A stretch of 64,000 nt of DNA from Mesorhizobium mediterraneum (GTDB lineage Bacteria; Pseudomonadota; Alphaproteobacteria; Rhizobiales; Rhizobiaceae). Each line of letters opens with the position of its first letter. Positions within the stretch are counted from its first letter, which is position 1. This document shows, in pieces, positions 25,063-33,570 of the stretch. A program made the translations under genes and the position numbers. The DNA lies in assembly GCF_002284565.1 (NCBI RefSeq), contig NZ_NPKI01000027.1:84223-148222 (forward strand), read 5' to 3'. Below the pieces are notes generated by a model. The model ran no database searches and was not told where the DNA came from. It saw only the letters and a program-made list of their open reading frames with translations.

Positions 25063-27624
25063 TCAGCTGCGCGGATTGAAATTCTCCGGATCGTAGAGCG
25101 GCTTGTAGCCGACAGCGGCCACCTCGACCGGGTATGTCTCGCCGAAATACTCGACATTCAGCTTGCGGCCCTCCTGGCAATACGCCCAGGGCAGATAGGC
25201 GAGCGCAATGTTCTTGCCGATGGTCGGACCATAGGCGATCGAGGTCGTGAAGGACCGGCGGCCGAGTTCGTCGACCAGCGTCTCGCCCGTTTGCGGGTCC
25301 AACACCGGCATCGTGCCGACCGGATAACGGGCAACCCCCTTGGGATCGACATTGTCCGTCATGACGAGCGTGCAAAGCATGGCCGGCTGATGCGCTCGGG
25401 CGCGATATTCCAGATGCTTTGCCTTGCCGCTGAAATCGGCCTCCTTGACCTTCGGGCGAGCAAGATCGGCCTCCAGCAGGTTGTACTCGGTCAGAAGATC
25501 TGCGTTCTGCAGGCGCAGGCTCTTCTCCATGCGGCGGCTGTTGGCATAGGTCTCGACGCCAAAGGCCATCACGCCGGTCGAACGCAACGCGTCCCAGACG
25601 GCCAGGCCGTCTTCGTATCGCATATGCAGTTCCCAGCCCTGCTCGCCGACATAGGAGATGCGGAAAGCGGTCACGTCCTTTCCGGCAATCCTGACAGGCT
25701 TGATCGCTGCGAAGGCAAAATTCTCCGGCGTCAGCCCGTCCGGGTTCTCGACGACCTTCTGCAAGGTCGACCGCGCGTTCGGACCCCAGATGCCGATGGT
25801 CACGTATTTTTCGGTCACGTCCGTGACGGTGACGTCGAAGCCTTTGTCTTTTGCCGTCCGCCGCATGTACTGGAAGTCGCGCGGACCGGCATCGGCGCCG
25901 TCGATGACGCGGCAGCGGTCGGCCATGCGGATGACGGTCAGGTCGGCGCGCACCATGCCCTCGTCGTCGAGGAAATGGGTATAGATGCCCTTGCCGATGT
26001 TGGTATCGCCGCCGATCTTGGCCGCGCATAGCCACTCCATCAGCGCGACGTGATCCGGGCCTTCCACGTCGTACATCGCGAAATGCGATAGGTTGACGAT
26101 GCCGCAATCCTCGCTCATGGCGAGATGCTCGGCATTTGAGACGCGCCAGAAATGGCGGTTGTCCCACTCGTTTTCACGCACTGGCACCCGGTTGCCGTAT
26201 TTCTCGAGCAGGTGCTCGTTGGCGGCATAGCCATGGGCGCGCTCCCAGCCGCCCAGTTCCATGAAATAGCCGCCGAGTTCCTTCTCGCGCGCCCAGAAGG
26301 GCGAGCGGCGCACGTCGCGAGCCTTAGAGAAGGGCTCACGCGGATGGACCGCCGGATTGTAGACCTTCATCGCCGTTTCGGTGCAGCGGTCCCAGATGAA
26401 CTGCTCTTGCGTCTGGTGCGGATAGAAGCGCGAATAGTCGATGGCGTGGTGATCGATCGACGTCCGGCCGTCCGTCATCCAGTCGGCGATGAGCTTGCCC
26501 ATGCCGGGGCCGTCCTTGACCCAGATCGCGACGGCATACCAGAGGCCGCGCACCTTCTGGCTCTCGCCCATGGAGGGGCCGCCGTCTGCCGTCACCTGCA
26601 GAAGCCCGTTGAAGGAATGGCTCTCATTGTAGCCCAGTTCGCCCAGGATCGGCGTCAGTTCCATGGCGCGCTCGAGCGGGGCGAGGATCTGTTCCATGTC
26701 GAGGTCGCGCTGCGAGGGCGAAAGACGGGCCTGGTTCTTCTCCAGAAGGTCGCGCGGATGGCAAAGGCGCGGATTGGTCTCTTCGTAATAGCCCCATTCG
26801 ATCTGACCGCCTTCGGCGGTCTTGGGATCGCCGGTGTCGCGCATGTAAGCCGAATTGCCCTGGTCGCGCAGCAGCGGCCAGCCGATCTCCTTGCCGGTGC
26901 CGGCGAACTCGGTATACGGCCCGAAGAAGGTGAGCGGATGATCGATCGGCATCACCGGCAGGTCCTCGCCCACCATTTCCGCGATCAACCGGCCCCAGAT
27001 ACCCGCGCAAACAATCACGTAGTCGGCTTCGATTGTGCCGCGATCGGTCACCACGCCTTTGATGCGCCCATTCTCGACGATAAGCGACTTGGCCGGTGTG
27101 TTCGCGAAGGATCTGAGCTTGCCGGAGGCTTCCGCCTGGTCGACCAGCTTGCCGGCGACCGTTTGCGAGCGCGGGATGACGAGACCGGCATCGGGATCCC
27201 ACAGGCCGCCCTGCACCATCTCTTCTTCGATCAGCGGGAATTTCTGCTTGATCTCGGCCGGCTCGATCAGGCGGGCGCGCGTGCCGAACGCCTTTGCCGA
27301 GGCGATCTTGCGCTTGATCTCCGCCATGCGATCGTCGTCGCCGACGCGGGCGACCTCGAGGCCGCCGATGCGGGCGTAATGGCCCATCTTCTCGTAGAAA
27401 TCGATGGAGTAGAGCGTCGTCCAGCAGGACAGGAAATCATGGCTGGTCGTGTAGCAGAAGTCGGAGGCGTGCGCTGTCGAGCCGATATCGGTCGGGATGC
27501 CTGATTTGTCGATGCCGACGATGTCATGCCATCCGCGCTCGATAAGGTGATGGGCGACCGATGCGCCGACAATGCCGCCCAGCCCGACGATGACGACCTT
27601 CGCCTTTTCCGGAAACCCTGCCAT
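25063..27624 (-). CDS. FAD-dependent dimethylglycine/sarcosine dehydrogenase-like protein with GcvT domain
   Basis: 853 residues from the ATG at 27624, preceded by GGAG. Residues 5-400 are a DAO-fold FAD domain (VVIVGLGGIVGAS at the start, GSTAHASDF near residue 50), then a linker domain and, from about residue 480, the THF-binding aminomethyltransferase-like (GcvT) fold (RRSPFWAREKE, FRISYVGEQGWELHM). Such enzymes remove N-methyl groups and load them on THF as methylene-THF. Instead of the STWHAAG sequence of its two paralogues (45225 and 48856), with the His that carries FAD covalently in mammalian enzymes, it has STAHASD, so cofactor linkage and substrate may differ. Some relatives act on other methylated or carboxylated amines. 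Confidence 0.85.
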   Translation of the reverse strand: MAGFPEKAKVVIVGLGGIVGASVAHHLIERGWHDIVGIDKSGIPTDIGSTAHASDFCYTTSHDFLSCWTTLYSIDFYEKMGHYARIGGLEVARVGDDDRMAEIKRKIASAKAFGTRARLIEPAEIKQKFPLIEEEMVQGGLWDPDAGLVIPRSQTVAGKLVDQAEASGKLRSFANTPAKSLIVENGRIKGVVTDRGTIEADYVIVCAGIWGRLIAEMVGEDLPVMPIDHPLTFFGPYTEFAGTGKEIGWPLLRDQGNSAYMRDTGDPKTAEGGQIEWGYYEETNPRLCHPRDLLEKNQARLSPSQRDLDMEQILAPLERAMELTPILGELGYNESHSFNGLLQVTADGGPSMGESQKVRGLWYAVAIWVKDGPGMGKLIADWMTDGRTSIDHHAIDYSRFYPHQTQEQFIWDRCTETAMKVYNPAVHPREPFSKARDVRRSPFWAREKELGGYFMELGGWERAHGYAANEHLLEKYGNRVPVRENEWDNRHFWRVSNAEHLAMSEDCGIVNLSHFAMYDVEGPDHVALMEWLCAAKIGGDTNIGKGIYTHFLDDEGMVRADLTVIRMADRCRVIDGADAGPRDFQYMRRTAKDKGFDVTVTDVTEKYVTIGIWGPNARSTLQKVVENPDGLTPENFAFAAIKPVRIAGKDVTAFRISYVGEQGWELHMRYEDGLAVWDALRSTGVMAFGVETYANSRRMEKSLRLQNADLLTEYNLLEADLARPKVKEADFSGKAKHLEYRARAHQPAMLCTLVMTDNVDPKGVARYPVGTMPVLDPQTGETLVDELGRRSFTTSIAYGPTIGKNIALAYLPWAYCQEGRKLNVEYFGETYPVEVAAVGYKPLYDPENFNPRS

Positions 27625-27713
27625 TGCCCGCGACTCCAAAGTGCTGTTGCAGGCGCCGGCGCCCGCTTGACCGGCGCACAATATGCAGGCGACGGCCATC
27701 GTGCTACCGCCTG

Positions 27714-27721
27714 TTTGCGAC
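27714..27721. promoter_or_regulatory. TTTGCGAC half-site upstream of the dehydrogenase gene
   Basis: Single copy of the eight-base half-site, 90 bases upstream of the start at 27624, followed by an imperfect inverted repeat GCCGCAGGTGCGGC. Listed because the same string makes the palindrome before the GlxA-type regulator and occurs between mttB and the corrinoid gene. A single eight-mer can be chance. Confidence 0.3.
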
Positions 27722-27756
27722 ACGCCGCAGGTGCGGCGCGACCCCGACGCATAACG

Positions 27757-27794
27757 CCGAAAAATCGGAATCGATTTTCGCTGGGATCATGCGC
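27757..27794. repeat. rhizobial intergenic palindrome ending in ATCATGCGC
   Basis: CCGAAAAATCGGAATCGATT forms an AT-rich stem and is followed by GGGATCATGCGC. Related elements lie at 35025-35068 and 44354-44382, with the same GATTTTCGG-like stem and AAGATCATGCGC tail. The remaining gap up to 27901 holds nothing else I recognise. Confidence 0.65.
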
Positions 27795-27901
27795 AGAAAG
27801 AAGTTCTACGGCGTCCTTTGCGCGTCCAAAGGACGCGTGGCGCAGCAGGTGAGATCAGCGGCTTCAAGGGAAAATGATGCGCGCCGGGCTGGAGACGCAA
27901 C

Positions 27902-29131
27902 TCATGGTTTATCGTCCGGAATGACGTGCAACACTGCGGCTCGTCGCCCTTTGATGCTCGTCCACAGCGCCATGAATGGACCAGCGAGCAGCAGAAACGG
28001 CGGAATCAGGTTGGGAAAGTAGATGCGGGTGTCGTGGATCGGGAAGACGGTGAACTTGGCCAGCACGCCGAGCACCAATGCCGCGAACAGGATGCCGGCG
28101 CGGCGGTCGAGCTTGAAGCCGGCGCGGCTTGAGGCATACCACCCCGCCAGCGCCAGCACCGAGACGCCGATCCAGCCGTTGAGACTGACGGCGCGGACCA
28201 GCGAGGCGGCAAAGGCCCGAAGATAGGCGACAACCGAGAACGGTGGATCGAAGCCGTCCATATTGTAGTGCTGCTCGATGCTGGAGAACCACAGATGCGG
28301 CCACCAGCCGGGATGCTGCGCCCAATGCGAGATGACGAAATAGGCGACCAGGGAGGCGGCAAAGCCGGCCAGCGCGCCCCACGCCTTCTGCCGGAAGGCG
28401 ACCAGTAACATGGCGAAGATGGCAAGAAAGACGACGTTGTCGGGCCGCGCCATGAAGGCGAGAAAGAGCAAGATTGCGGTGGCCACCTCGCGGCCGCGCA
28501 CATACGCAAAAAGTCCGCCGAGGAACAGGGCCGAGCACAGGAGATCCGGTGTCGCTGCGCGTGCCACGTCGCCGAATTCGGCCATGATCAGCACCGCGCC
28601 GGCGACCGGCGCCAGCGGCAGCGCGCCTTCGGACCGCAGCCAGAACAGCGTGATCGCGCCGAACAGCAGCACCGACAATACCTGTAACAGCCGCATCGCA
28701 TCGATCGGCGACATCACCGAACTGGTTATCGAAAGGATCTCGGCGTAGAGGAACTTGACCCGGTACATGCCGAGCAGAGAATGGAAGTCGGCGGCGTTGC
28801 CGGCCATATGGCTGCGGAAGCCGCCGCCATCATCGACCAAGGCCTTGTATTCGCCAGCCGACACACCGTCCTTGACCGTGCCATAGGCATAGTCGTGCAG
28901 CGCCTGCACATCGGGGTAGGTGCCTTCCTCGGCGATCGCCAGATAGGGCAGCATGTCCCAATTGGCGTCGGGCATGAACCATGCCGTCACGGCAGTCAGA
29001 AGGATGTAGAGCGCAAAGGCCGCCGCCCCGATCGGTGCGGCAAGACGCGCATAGGTGCCCTCGCCCCACGCCAGACCGGCCTCGGTGAGCCGGTCGAGCA
29101 GGTTTGTCGGAACGGGGGATTTGGTCAGCAT
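27902..29131 (-). CDS. multi-pass membrane protein, candidate GT-C fold glycosyltransferase
   Basis: 409 residues with about nine to ten hydrophobic segments (first at residues 33-53). Just after the first segment comes MPDANWDMLPYLAIA, an acidic loop like the DxD/ED loop of GT-C enzymes, and ARPDN at about residue 237 is another motif common in GT-C proteins. GT-C enzymes use lipid-phosphate sugars on the outer face of the membrane. It is the last gene of a minus-strand cluster that appears to make such a lipid-linked pentose, so transfer of that pentose is its likely job. Named family not recognised. Confidence 0.6.
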   Translation of the reverse strand: MLTKSPVPTNLLDRLTEAGLAWGEGTYARLAAPIGAAAFALYILLTAVTAWFMPDANWDMLPYLAIAEEGTYPDVQALHDYAYGTVKDGVSAGEYKALVDDGGGFRSHMAGNAADFHSLLGMYRVKFLYAEILSITSSVMSPIDAMRLLQVLSVLLFGAITLFWLRSEGALPLAPVAGAVLIMAEFGDVARAATPDLLCSALFLGGLFAYVRGREVATAILLFLAFMARPDNVVFLAIFAMLLVAFRQKAWGALAGFAASLVAYFVISHWAQHPGWWPHLWFSSIEQHYNMDGFDPPFSVVAYLRAFAASLVRAVSLNGWIGVSVLALAGWYASSRAGFKLDRRAGILFAALVLGVLAKFTVFPIHDTRIYFPNLIPPFLLLAGPFMALWTSIKGRRAAVLHVIPDDKP

Positions 29132-29147
29132 GGTTTCGCTCAGCAGC

Positions 29148-30620
29148 CTAGCGGACCTGGCTTTTGACGAAATCCTTCACGATCGACACGATGCCGCGCG
29201 ACAGCAGGCTGTCGAGCGCCTCGACAAAGCGGTCGACATGTTCGCGCTGGCAGATCAGCGGTGGTTCGAGGCGGATGACGTTGCGGTTGTATTCGGTGAA
29301 GGCAACGAGCACGTCGTAGTCGCGCAGCAGCAGCGCTCCGACGAAGCCGGACAAGGACCCCTTCAGCTTGTCGTCAAGCACGCTGACCACAGGCCGCAGC
29401 ACCATCGGCAAGGTCTGCGAAAAGTCGTGGAATTCCAGCCCGACCATAAGCCCCTTGCCCCGCACGTCCTTGATGATCTTGGGATATTTCTCCTTGAGCG
29501 CTTGCAGCCGTTGCAGGAGGTAGTCGCCGGTCATCGCGGCGTTGTCGATCAGTCCCTCGTCGTAAAGCACGTTGAGCGCCTCGATCGAGGTGATACAGGC
29601 CTCGCCCATGCCGCCGAAGGTGGCCATGGCGTGGATCATCGCCGTCTTCGGCGTGCCATAGGCCTTCATGTAGACCTCGCGCCTGGCGATCATCGCGCCG
29701 ACCGCCGCCTTGCCGCCACCGAGCGACTTCGCCAGCGCCGTCACGTCAGGAACGACGCCGTAATGCTCGAAGGCATAGAAGCGGCCGGTGCGTCCATAGC
29801 CGCACTGCACCTCGTCGGCGACCCACAGCACGCCATACTGATCGCAGAGCGCGCGCAACTTCTGCCAGTATTCGGCAGGCGCCTGGATGATCCCGCCGCC
29901 GCCCTGGATGGTTTCCAGCACGATGACGCCGACCTCGGGATCGGAGCGGAAGGTGCGCTCGACCGCCTCGATGTCGGCGAACGGGATACGCACGACATTG
30001 TCGGCGACCTTGAAGTCGGCGCGGTAGAGCGAGCCGTCGGTAATCGCCAGCACACCCTTGGTCTTGCCGTGGAAGGAATTCTCGGCATAGACGACCTTCG
30101 GCCGCTTCGGGCCGGCGGCTCGCTCGGCGAGCTTCACGGCCGCTTCCATGGCTTCTGAGCCGGACGAGCCCAGAAACACCATGTCGAGATCGCCGGGCGA
30201 GCATTTGGCGAGATTGTGCGCCAGGGCCGCCGCATATTGCGACATGAACGCGATGGCGATTTCCTGCCGCTTCTCATCCTGGAATTTCTTGCGCGCTTCG
30301 AGAAGGCGCGGATGATTGTGGCCGAAGGCCAGCGAGCCGAAACCACCGAAGAAATCCAGGATTCTGCGGCCGTTCTGATCGATGTAGAACATGCCTTCGG
30401 CACGCTCGATCTTGATCTTGTGGAAGCCGAGCAGCCTCATGAAATGCAGCTGGCCGGGGTTGAGGTGCGCCTTGAACAGGTCGGTCATGCGCGCGACGTC
30501 CATCGTCTTGGCCTGCTCGACGCTGATCAGATCGGGCTTGACGGTGGTGGCGGGCGAAAGCGCCGGCGCGCTGACCGTGGCGCGCGCAGTCGTGTGGTCT
30601 GGCTTGGTCATGACGGTCAT
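29148..30620 (-). CDS. class III PLP-dependent aminotransferase
   Basis: 490 residues from the ATG at 30620 (preceded by AGGAGA nine bases away). Fold-type I motifs: GSSGSEAMEAAVKLAE for phosphate binding, the Asp in VLWVADEVQCGYGRTG, and the Schiff-base lysine in TALAKSLGGGKAAVG. Related enzymes include acetylornithine and omega-amino acid aminotransferases. The N-terminal 60 residues are extra. It lies between the epimerase and the membrane glycosyltransferase candidate, 16 bases from the latter, so an amino-sugar or decoration role in the pathway is possible, but amino acid metabolism is equally compatible. Confidence 0.85.
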   Translation of the reverse strand: MTVMTKPDHTTARATVSAPALSPATTVKPDLISVEQAKTMDVARMTDLFKAHLNPGQLHFMRLLGFHKIKIERAEGMFYIDQNGRRILDFFGGFGSLAFGHNHPRLLEARKKFQDEKRQEIAIAFMSQYAAALAHNLAKCSPGDLDMVFLGSSGSEAMEAAVKLAERAAGPKRPKVVYAENSFHGKTKGVLAITDGSLYRADFKVADNVVRIPFADIEAVERTFRSDPEVGVIVLETIQGGGGIIQAPAEYWQKLRALCDQYGVLWVADEVQCGYGRTGRFYAFEHYGVVPDVTALAKSLGGGKAAVGAMIARREVYMKAYGTPKTAMIHAMATFGGMGEACITSIEALNVLYDEGLIDNAAMTGDYLLQRLQALKEKYPKIIKDVRGKGLMVGLEFHDFSQTLPMVLRPVVSVLDDKLKGSLSGFVGALLLRDYDVLVAFTEYNRNVIRLEPPLICQREHVDRFVEALDSLLSRGIVSIVKDFVKSQVR

Positions 30621-30643
30621 CTCAAGAGTCTCCTGCTGGCCCT

Positions 30644-31651
30644 TCACTCGGCGGGCACATGTTTGGCGGCGACGGCATGGCCGTCTTTCTTGGCGCGATA
30701 TTCGCTGTAGGCGGCGATCAGCATGTCCTCGTCGCGATATTGCGGCACCCAGCCGAGTTGGCGCTCGGCCTTGGACACGTCGAGCACGCAGTCCTCGTCG
30801 GCGATCAGATACTGCTCCGGATCCATGATCGGCATGTTCAAGAGGTCGAGCAGGTCGAGCGTGCGCTTGACCGCCCAGCCCGGTGTCGGAATCAGGATCG
30901 ACTTCGAACCGGCATGCCTGATCAGATCGCCGAGCAGTTTCCTGACCGGCGGCGGATTAAGCGAGCCGAGATTATAGGCCTCATCAGGCACGCCCGCCTT
31001 CCAGGCGGCGCGCGCGGCCTCGGCGCAGTCGAACACCGAGATGAACTGATAGGGGTTCTTGCCCGAGCCGATCATCGGCACCGGAAGGTTCCAGTCGATC
31101 AGCTTGAACAGTTTCTCGAGGATGCCGAGGCGGCCGGGGCCGATGATGAGGCGCGGCCGAAACAGCGAGATCGACATGCCGCGCTTGCGCCATTCGGCGG
31201 CCAGTTCCTCGGTCTTCTGCTTCGACCAGCCATATTCGCCGAGCGGCGCGACCGGATGGTCCTCCGTCATCGGTTGTGTGACCGTGTGGCCGTAGATCAT
31301 GTCGGTCGTGTAGTGGACGAGCCTCGGAGCACCGGCCTTGTCCATCGCCTGCAGGATGTGCTCGGTGCCGTGGAAATTCACCGGGAAGAAGAACTCGTGG
31401 CGTTTGGCGCGGACCTGGATCGGCGACAGCATTTTCGCCGACAGATTGTAGACCATGTCGTCGGCCTTCAGCCCGACCGAAGCGACCGAGGCCGGATCGG
31501 TGACGTCGCACCTGACATATCGGACCGAGCGGTAATGCGGCAGATCGCTTTTAGCGATATCGGCGACAACCACCTCCTCGCCGTCGGCCAGAAGTTTCGG
31601 GGCAAGGTGGCGGCCGACGAAACCGTCACCGCCGAAGATCACATGTCTCAT
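30644..31651 (-). CDS. NAD-dependent epimerase/dehydratase (extended SDR)
   Basis: 335 residues starting MRHVIFGGDGFVGRHL, an NAD Rossmann motif (GGDGFVG). The Tyr-x3-Lys catalytic pair is seen in YGWSKQK. Its start overlaps the stop of the small transporter gene (ATGA), and the aminotransferase follows 23 bases later. In the mycobacterial arabinose-lipid route the reduction of the 2-keto intermediate is by DprE2, a classical SDR; this protein belongs to the extended SDR class, so it could replace DprE2 or make a different sugar. That assignment is inference from position. Confidence 0.85.
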   Translation of the reverse strand: MRHVIFGGDGFVGRHLAPKLLADGEEVVVADIAKSDLPHYRSVRYVRCDVTDPASVASVGLKADDMVYNLSAKMLSPIQVRAKRHEFFFPVNFHGTEHILQAMDKAGAPRLVHYTTDMIYGHTVTQPMTEDHPVAPLGEYGWSKQKTEELAAEWRKRGMSISLFRPRLIIGPGRLGILEKLFKLIDWNLPVPMIGSGKNPYQFISVFDCAEAARAAWKAGVPDEAYNLGSLNPPPVRKLLGDLIRHAGSKSILIPTPGWAVKRTLDLLDLLNMPIMDPEQYLIADEDCVLDVSKAERQLGWVPQYRDEDMLIAAYSEYRAKKDGHAVAAKHVPAE

Positions 31652-32094
31652 CGAACGATCCCACTGTGAATCTTGTCGGACGAAAGGGAGGCCGTTTCCT
31701 CGTCATGCCCGCGCCCACCCAAATCCCGGCCACTTTGGGCGATCAGCACCGTGCCGACGCAGATGAAAGCGATGCCGGCGATACGCCAGCCATTGAGGTC
31801 CTCGCGGAAGACGAAATAGGCGAAGATCGCAACGGCGACATAGGCGAGGCTGAGGAATGGGTATGCGAAACTGAGCTCGACCTTGGACAGCACATAGAGG
31901 TGCGACGCCATCGAGATGACGAAGGTGCACAGGCCGAGGAAAACCCACGGGCTGAAGACGATCTGCAACAGCTTCAGCAATGGATTGGTGCCCTCGAAGG
32001 AAATCTGGCCGAGCGACATCATGCCCTGCTTCAGCATGAGCTGCGCAGCGGCGTTGGTCATGACCGTGAACAGAATGAAGACGATGTATTTCAT
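31648..32094 (-). CDS. small EamA/ArnE-like membrane transporter
   Basis: 148 residues with four transmembrane segments (about 3-22, 50-68, 75-92, 98-116) in the pattern of the small multidrug resistance / ArnE-ArnF branch. ArnE/ArnF flip undecaprenyl-phosphate aminoarabinose across the inner membrane. In this cluster it is well placed to flip a polyprenyl-phosphate pentose made by the UbiA/DprE1-type enzymes for use by the outer-face glycosyltransferase. Alternative: a general metabolite exporter of the DMT superfamily. The C-terminal 30 residues are charged and cytoplasmic. Confidence 0.75.
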   Translation of the reverse strand: MKYIVFILFTVMTNAAAQLMLKQGMMSLGQISFEGTNPLLKLLQIVFSPWVFLGLCTFVISMASHLYVLSKVELSFAYPFLSLAYVAVAIFAYFVFREDLNGWRIAGIAFICVGTVLIAQSGRDLGGRGHDEETASLSSDKIHSGIVR

Positions 32095-32200
32095 GTCTTT
32101 TCCAGCAACCCTTCCTCGTTCTATTAAAAACCTGCAAACATTTCGTGAAGCACAGGAAAACTCGAAGAAAGCTTTACCTTATCGTTCCATTAACCATGAA

Positions 32201-33568
32201 CTATTCGAATCTTATCGAATCCTCGGCTTCGGCGGGGTCGCGTCGCGCGTCGAGCTTTTTCGCCGTTCGCGCCCAGAAGCTCGACAAGAAGGCGGGGTCG
32301 CGGATGGCTTCGAGGCGCTGCCATTCCGGAAAGGACGCGGCGAAAACGTCGGCACCCATTCGGGCGTCCTTGTAAGGATTGACCGCGCCACCGGCCTCGA
32401 CGGTGATTTGGTCGAGTTCCTTCAGCAGCGCCAGCGTCGCCCGGCCACGGTTGGGAAAATCCAGCGTCAGCGTGAAACCCGGTCGCGGGAACGACAGCAG
32501 TGCCGGCGAGCGGATCGAGCCGAAGCGCTTCAAGACCGTGAGAAACGAGCCCTGCCTGGCCCTTTTTGCCGCCGCAAGCAGCGCCGGCACCGCCCGGCGC
32601 GCGACGTCTTCCGGCACCACGCTCTGATGCTGGAAAAGCCCGTTCGGTCCGTAGAGCCGGTTCCAGTTGCCGACGCCGTCGAGCGGAAAGAAAAAACCCT
32701 GGTAGCCCACCCGGCGCGGCGCCGTAGACCGGCCTTTCTTCCACCGGTAGGCTGCGTTGAAAGCAGTCAGGAACGGCCGGTTGAGCACGTTGAACGGCGG
32801 CTGGAACGGCACCGAAAGATTCCCGCTTGCACGCAAGGCCACATGGGAGCCATGCTCGGCGTGATTGCCGGTGAACAGCAGCCCGCGCCCACGGCCGTGG
32901 CCGCCGGCAAGCTGGTCGATCCAGGCCACGACGTATTCGTTGGCCTGGTCGGCCGCTTGGGCAAGCTCGAAGAATTCGCCGAGGTCGCGGAACGGGGTCG
33001 CCGTCTCGACGATGTCGAGCGATGGCACCCGCATCAGCCGGATAGATGCCGACAGGATCAGTCCGGTCAGCCCCATGCCGCCGATCGTTGCGGCAAACAG
33101 GCGTGCGTTGTCGGTGGCCGAGCAGTAGTAGGTCCGTCCATCCGATCTGAGCAGCGTGAAGGATTCGACATGGCAGCCGAAGGTGCCGCGCCGGTGATGG
33201 TTCTTGCCGTGAACATCATTGGCGATGGCGCCGCCGAGCGTGACGAACTGCGTGCCAGGAACGACGGCCGGAAAGAATCCGTAGGGCGCCGCATGGGCGA
33301 TGATGTCGGGCAGAAGCACGCCGGCCTCGGCCTCCATCACGCCGGTCTCGGCATTAAAGGCGCGGATGCGATTCAGCGGCCGCATGTCGACGACCTTGCC
33401 AGCCTCGTTCTGGCAGGAATCGCCATAGGAGCGGCCGTTGCCATAGGCGAGCAAGGCGTTTCTTGTCGCCTTGCCGCTCTTCAGCAACGCAACAGCGTCG
33501 TCCGCCGGGATCACATCGAGTGCCGGCGGCGTGGCAAGGCCGAAGCTCTGAAAACGCTGCTTCGCCAC
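32201..33568 (-). CDS. FAD-binding oxidoreductase, DprE1-like
   Basis: 455 residues, VAO-type FAD domain: YGNGRSYGDSCQ (flavin pyrophosphate loop), ETGVMEAEAGVLLPDI, TQFVTLGGAIANDVHGKNHH, and a C-terminal ALO-type domain with VNPYKDARM. The GGAIANDVHGKNHH sequence is characteristic of DprE1, the oxidase that converts decaprenylphosphoryl-ribose to the 2-keto form. It starts two bases after the stop of the HAD-UbiA gene, so the two are one operon. A gap of 106 AT-rich bases separates it from the transporter gene, possibly with a second promoter. Confidence 0.82.
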   Translation of the reverse strand: MAKQRFQSFGLATPPALDVIPADDAVALLKSGKATRNALLAYGNGRSYGDSCQNEAGKVVDMRPLNRIRAFNAETGVMEAEAGVLLPDIIAHAAPYGFFPAVVPGTQFVTLGGAIANDVHGKNHHRRGTFGCHVESFTLLRSDGRTYYCSATDNARLFAATIGGMGLTGLILSASIRLMRVPSLDIVETATPFRDLGEFFELAQAADQANEYVVAWIDQLAGGHGRGRGLLFTGNHAEHGSHVALRASGNLSVPFQPPFNVLNRPFLTAFNAAYRWKKGRSTAPRRVGYQGFFFPLDGVGNWNRLYGPNGLFQHQSVVPEDVARRAVPALLAAAKRARQGSFLTVLKRFGSIRSPALLSFPRPGFTLTLDFPNRGRATLALLKELDQITVEAGGAVNPYKDARMGADVFAASFPEWQRLEAIRDPAFLSSFWARTAKKLDARRDPAEAEDSIRFE

Positions 33569-33570
33569 GC

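Noticed and set aside
26152..27504. 450-codon open frame on the plus strand
   Set aside because: Antisense to the FAD/GcvT dehydrogenase gene; composition typical of a shadow.
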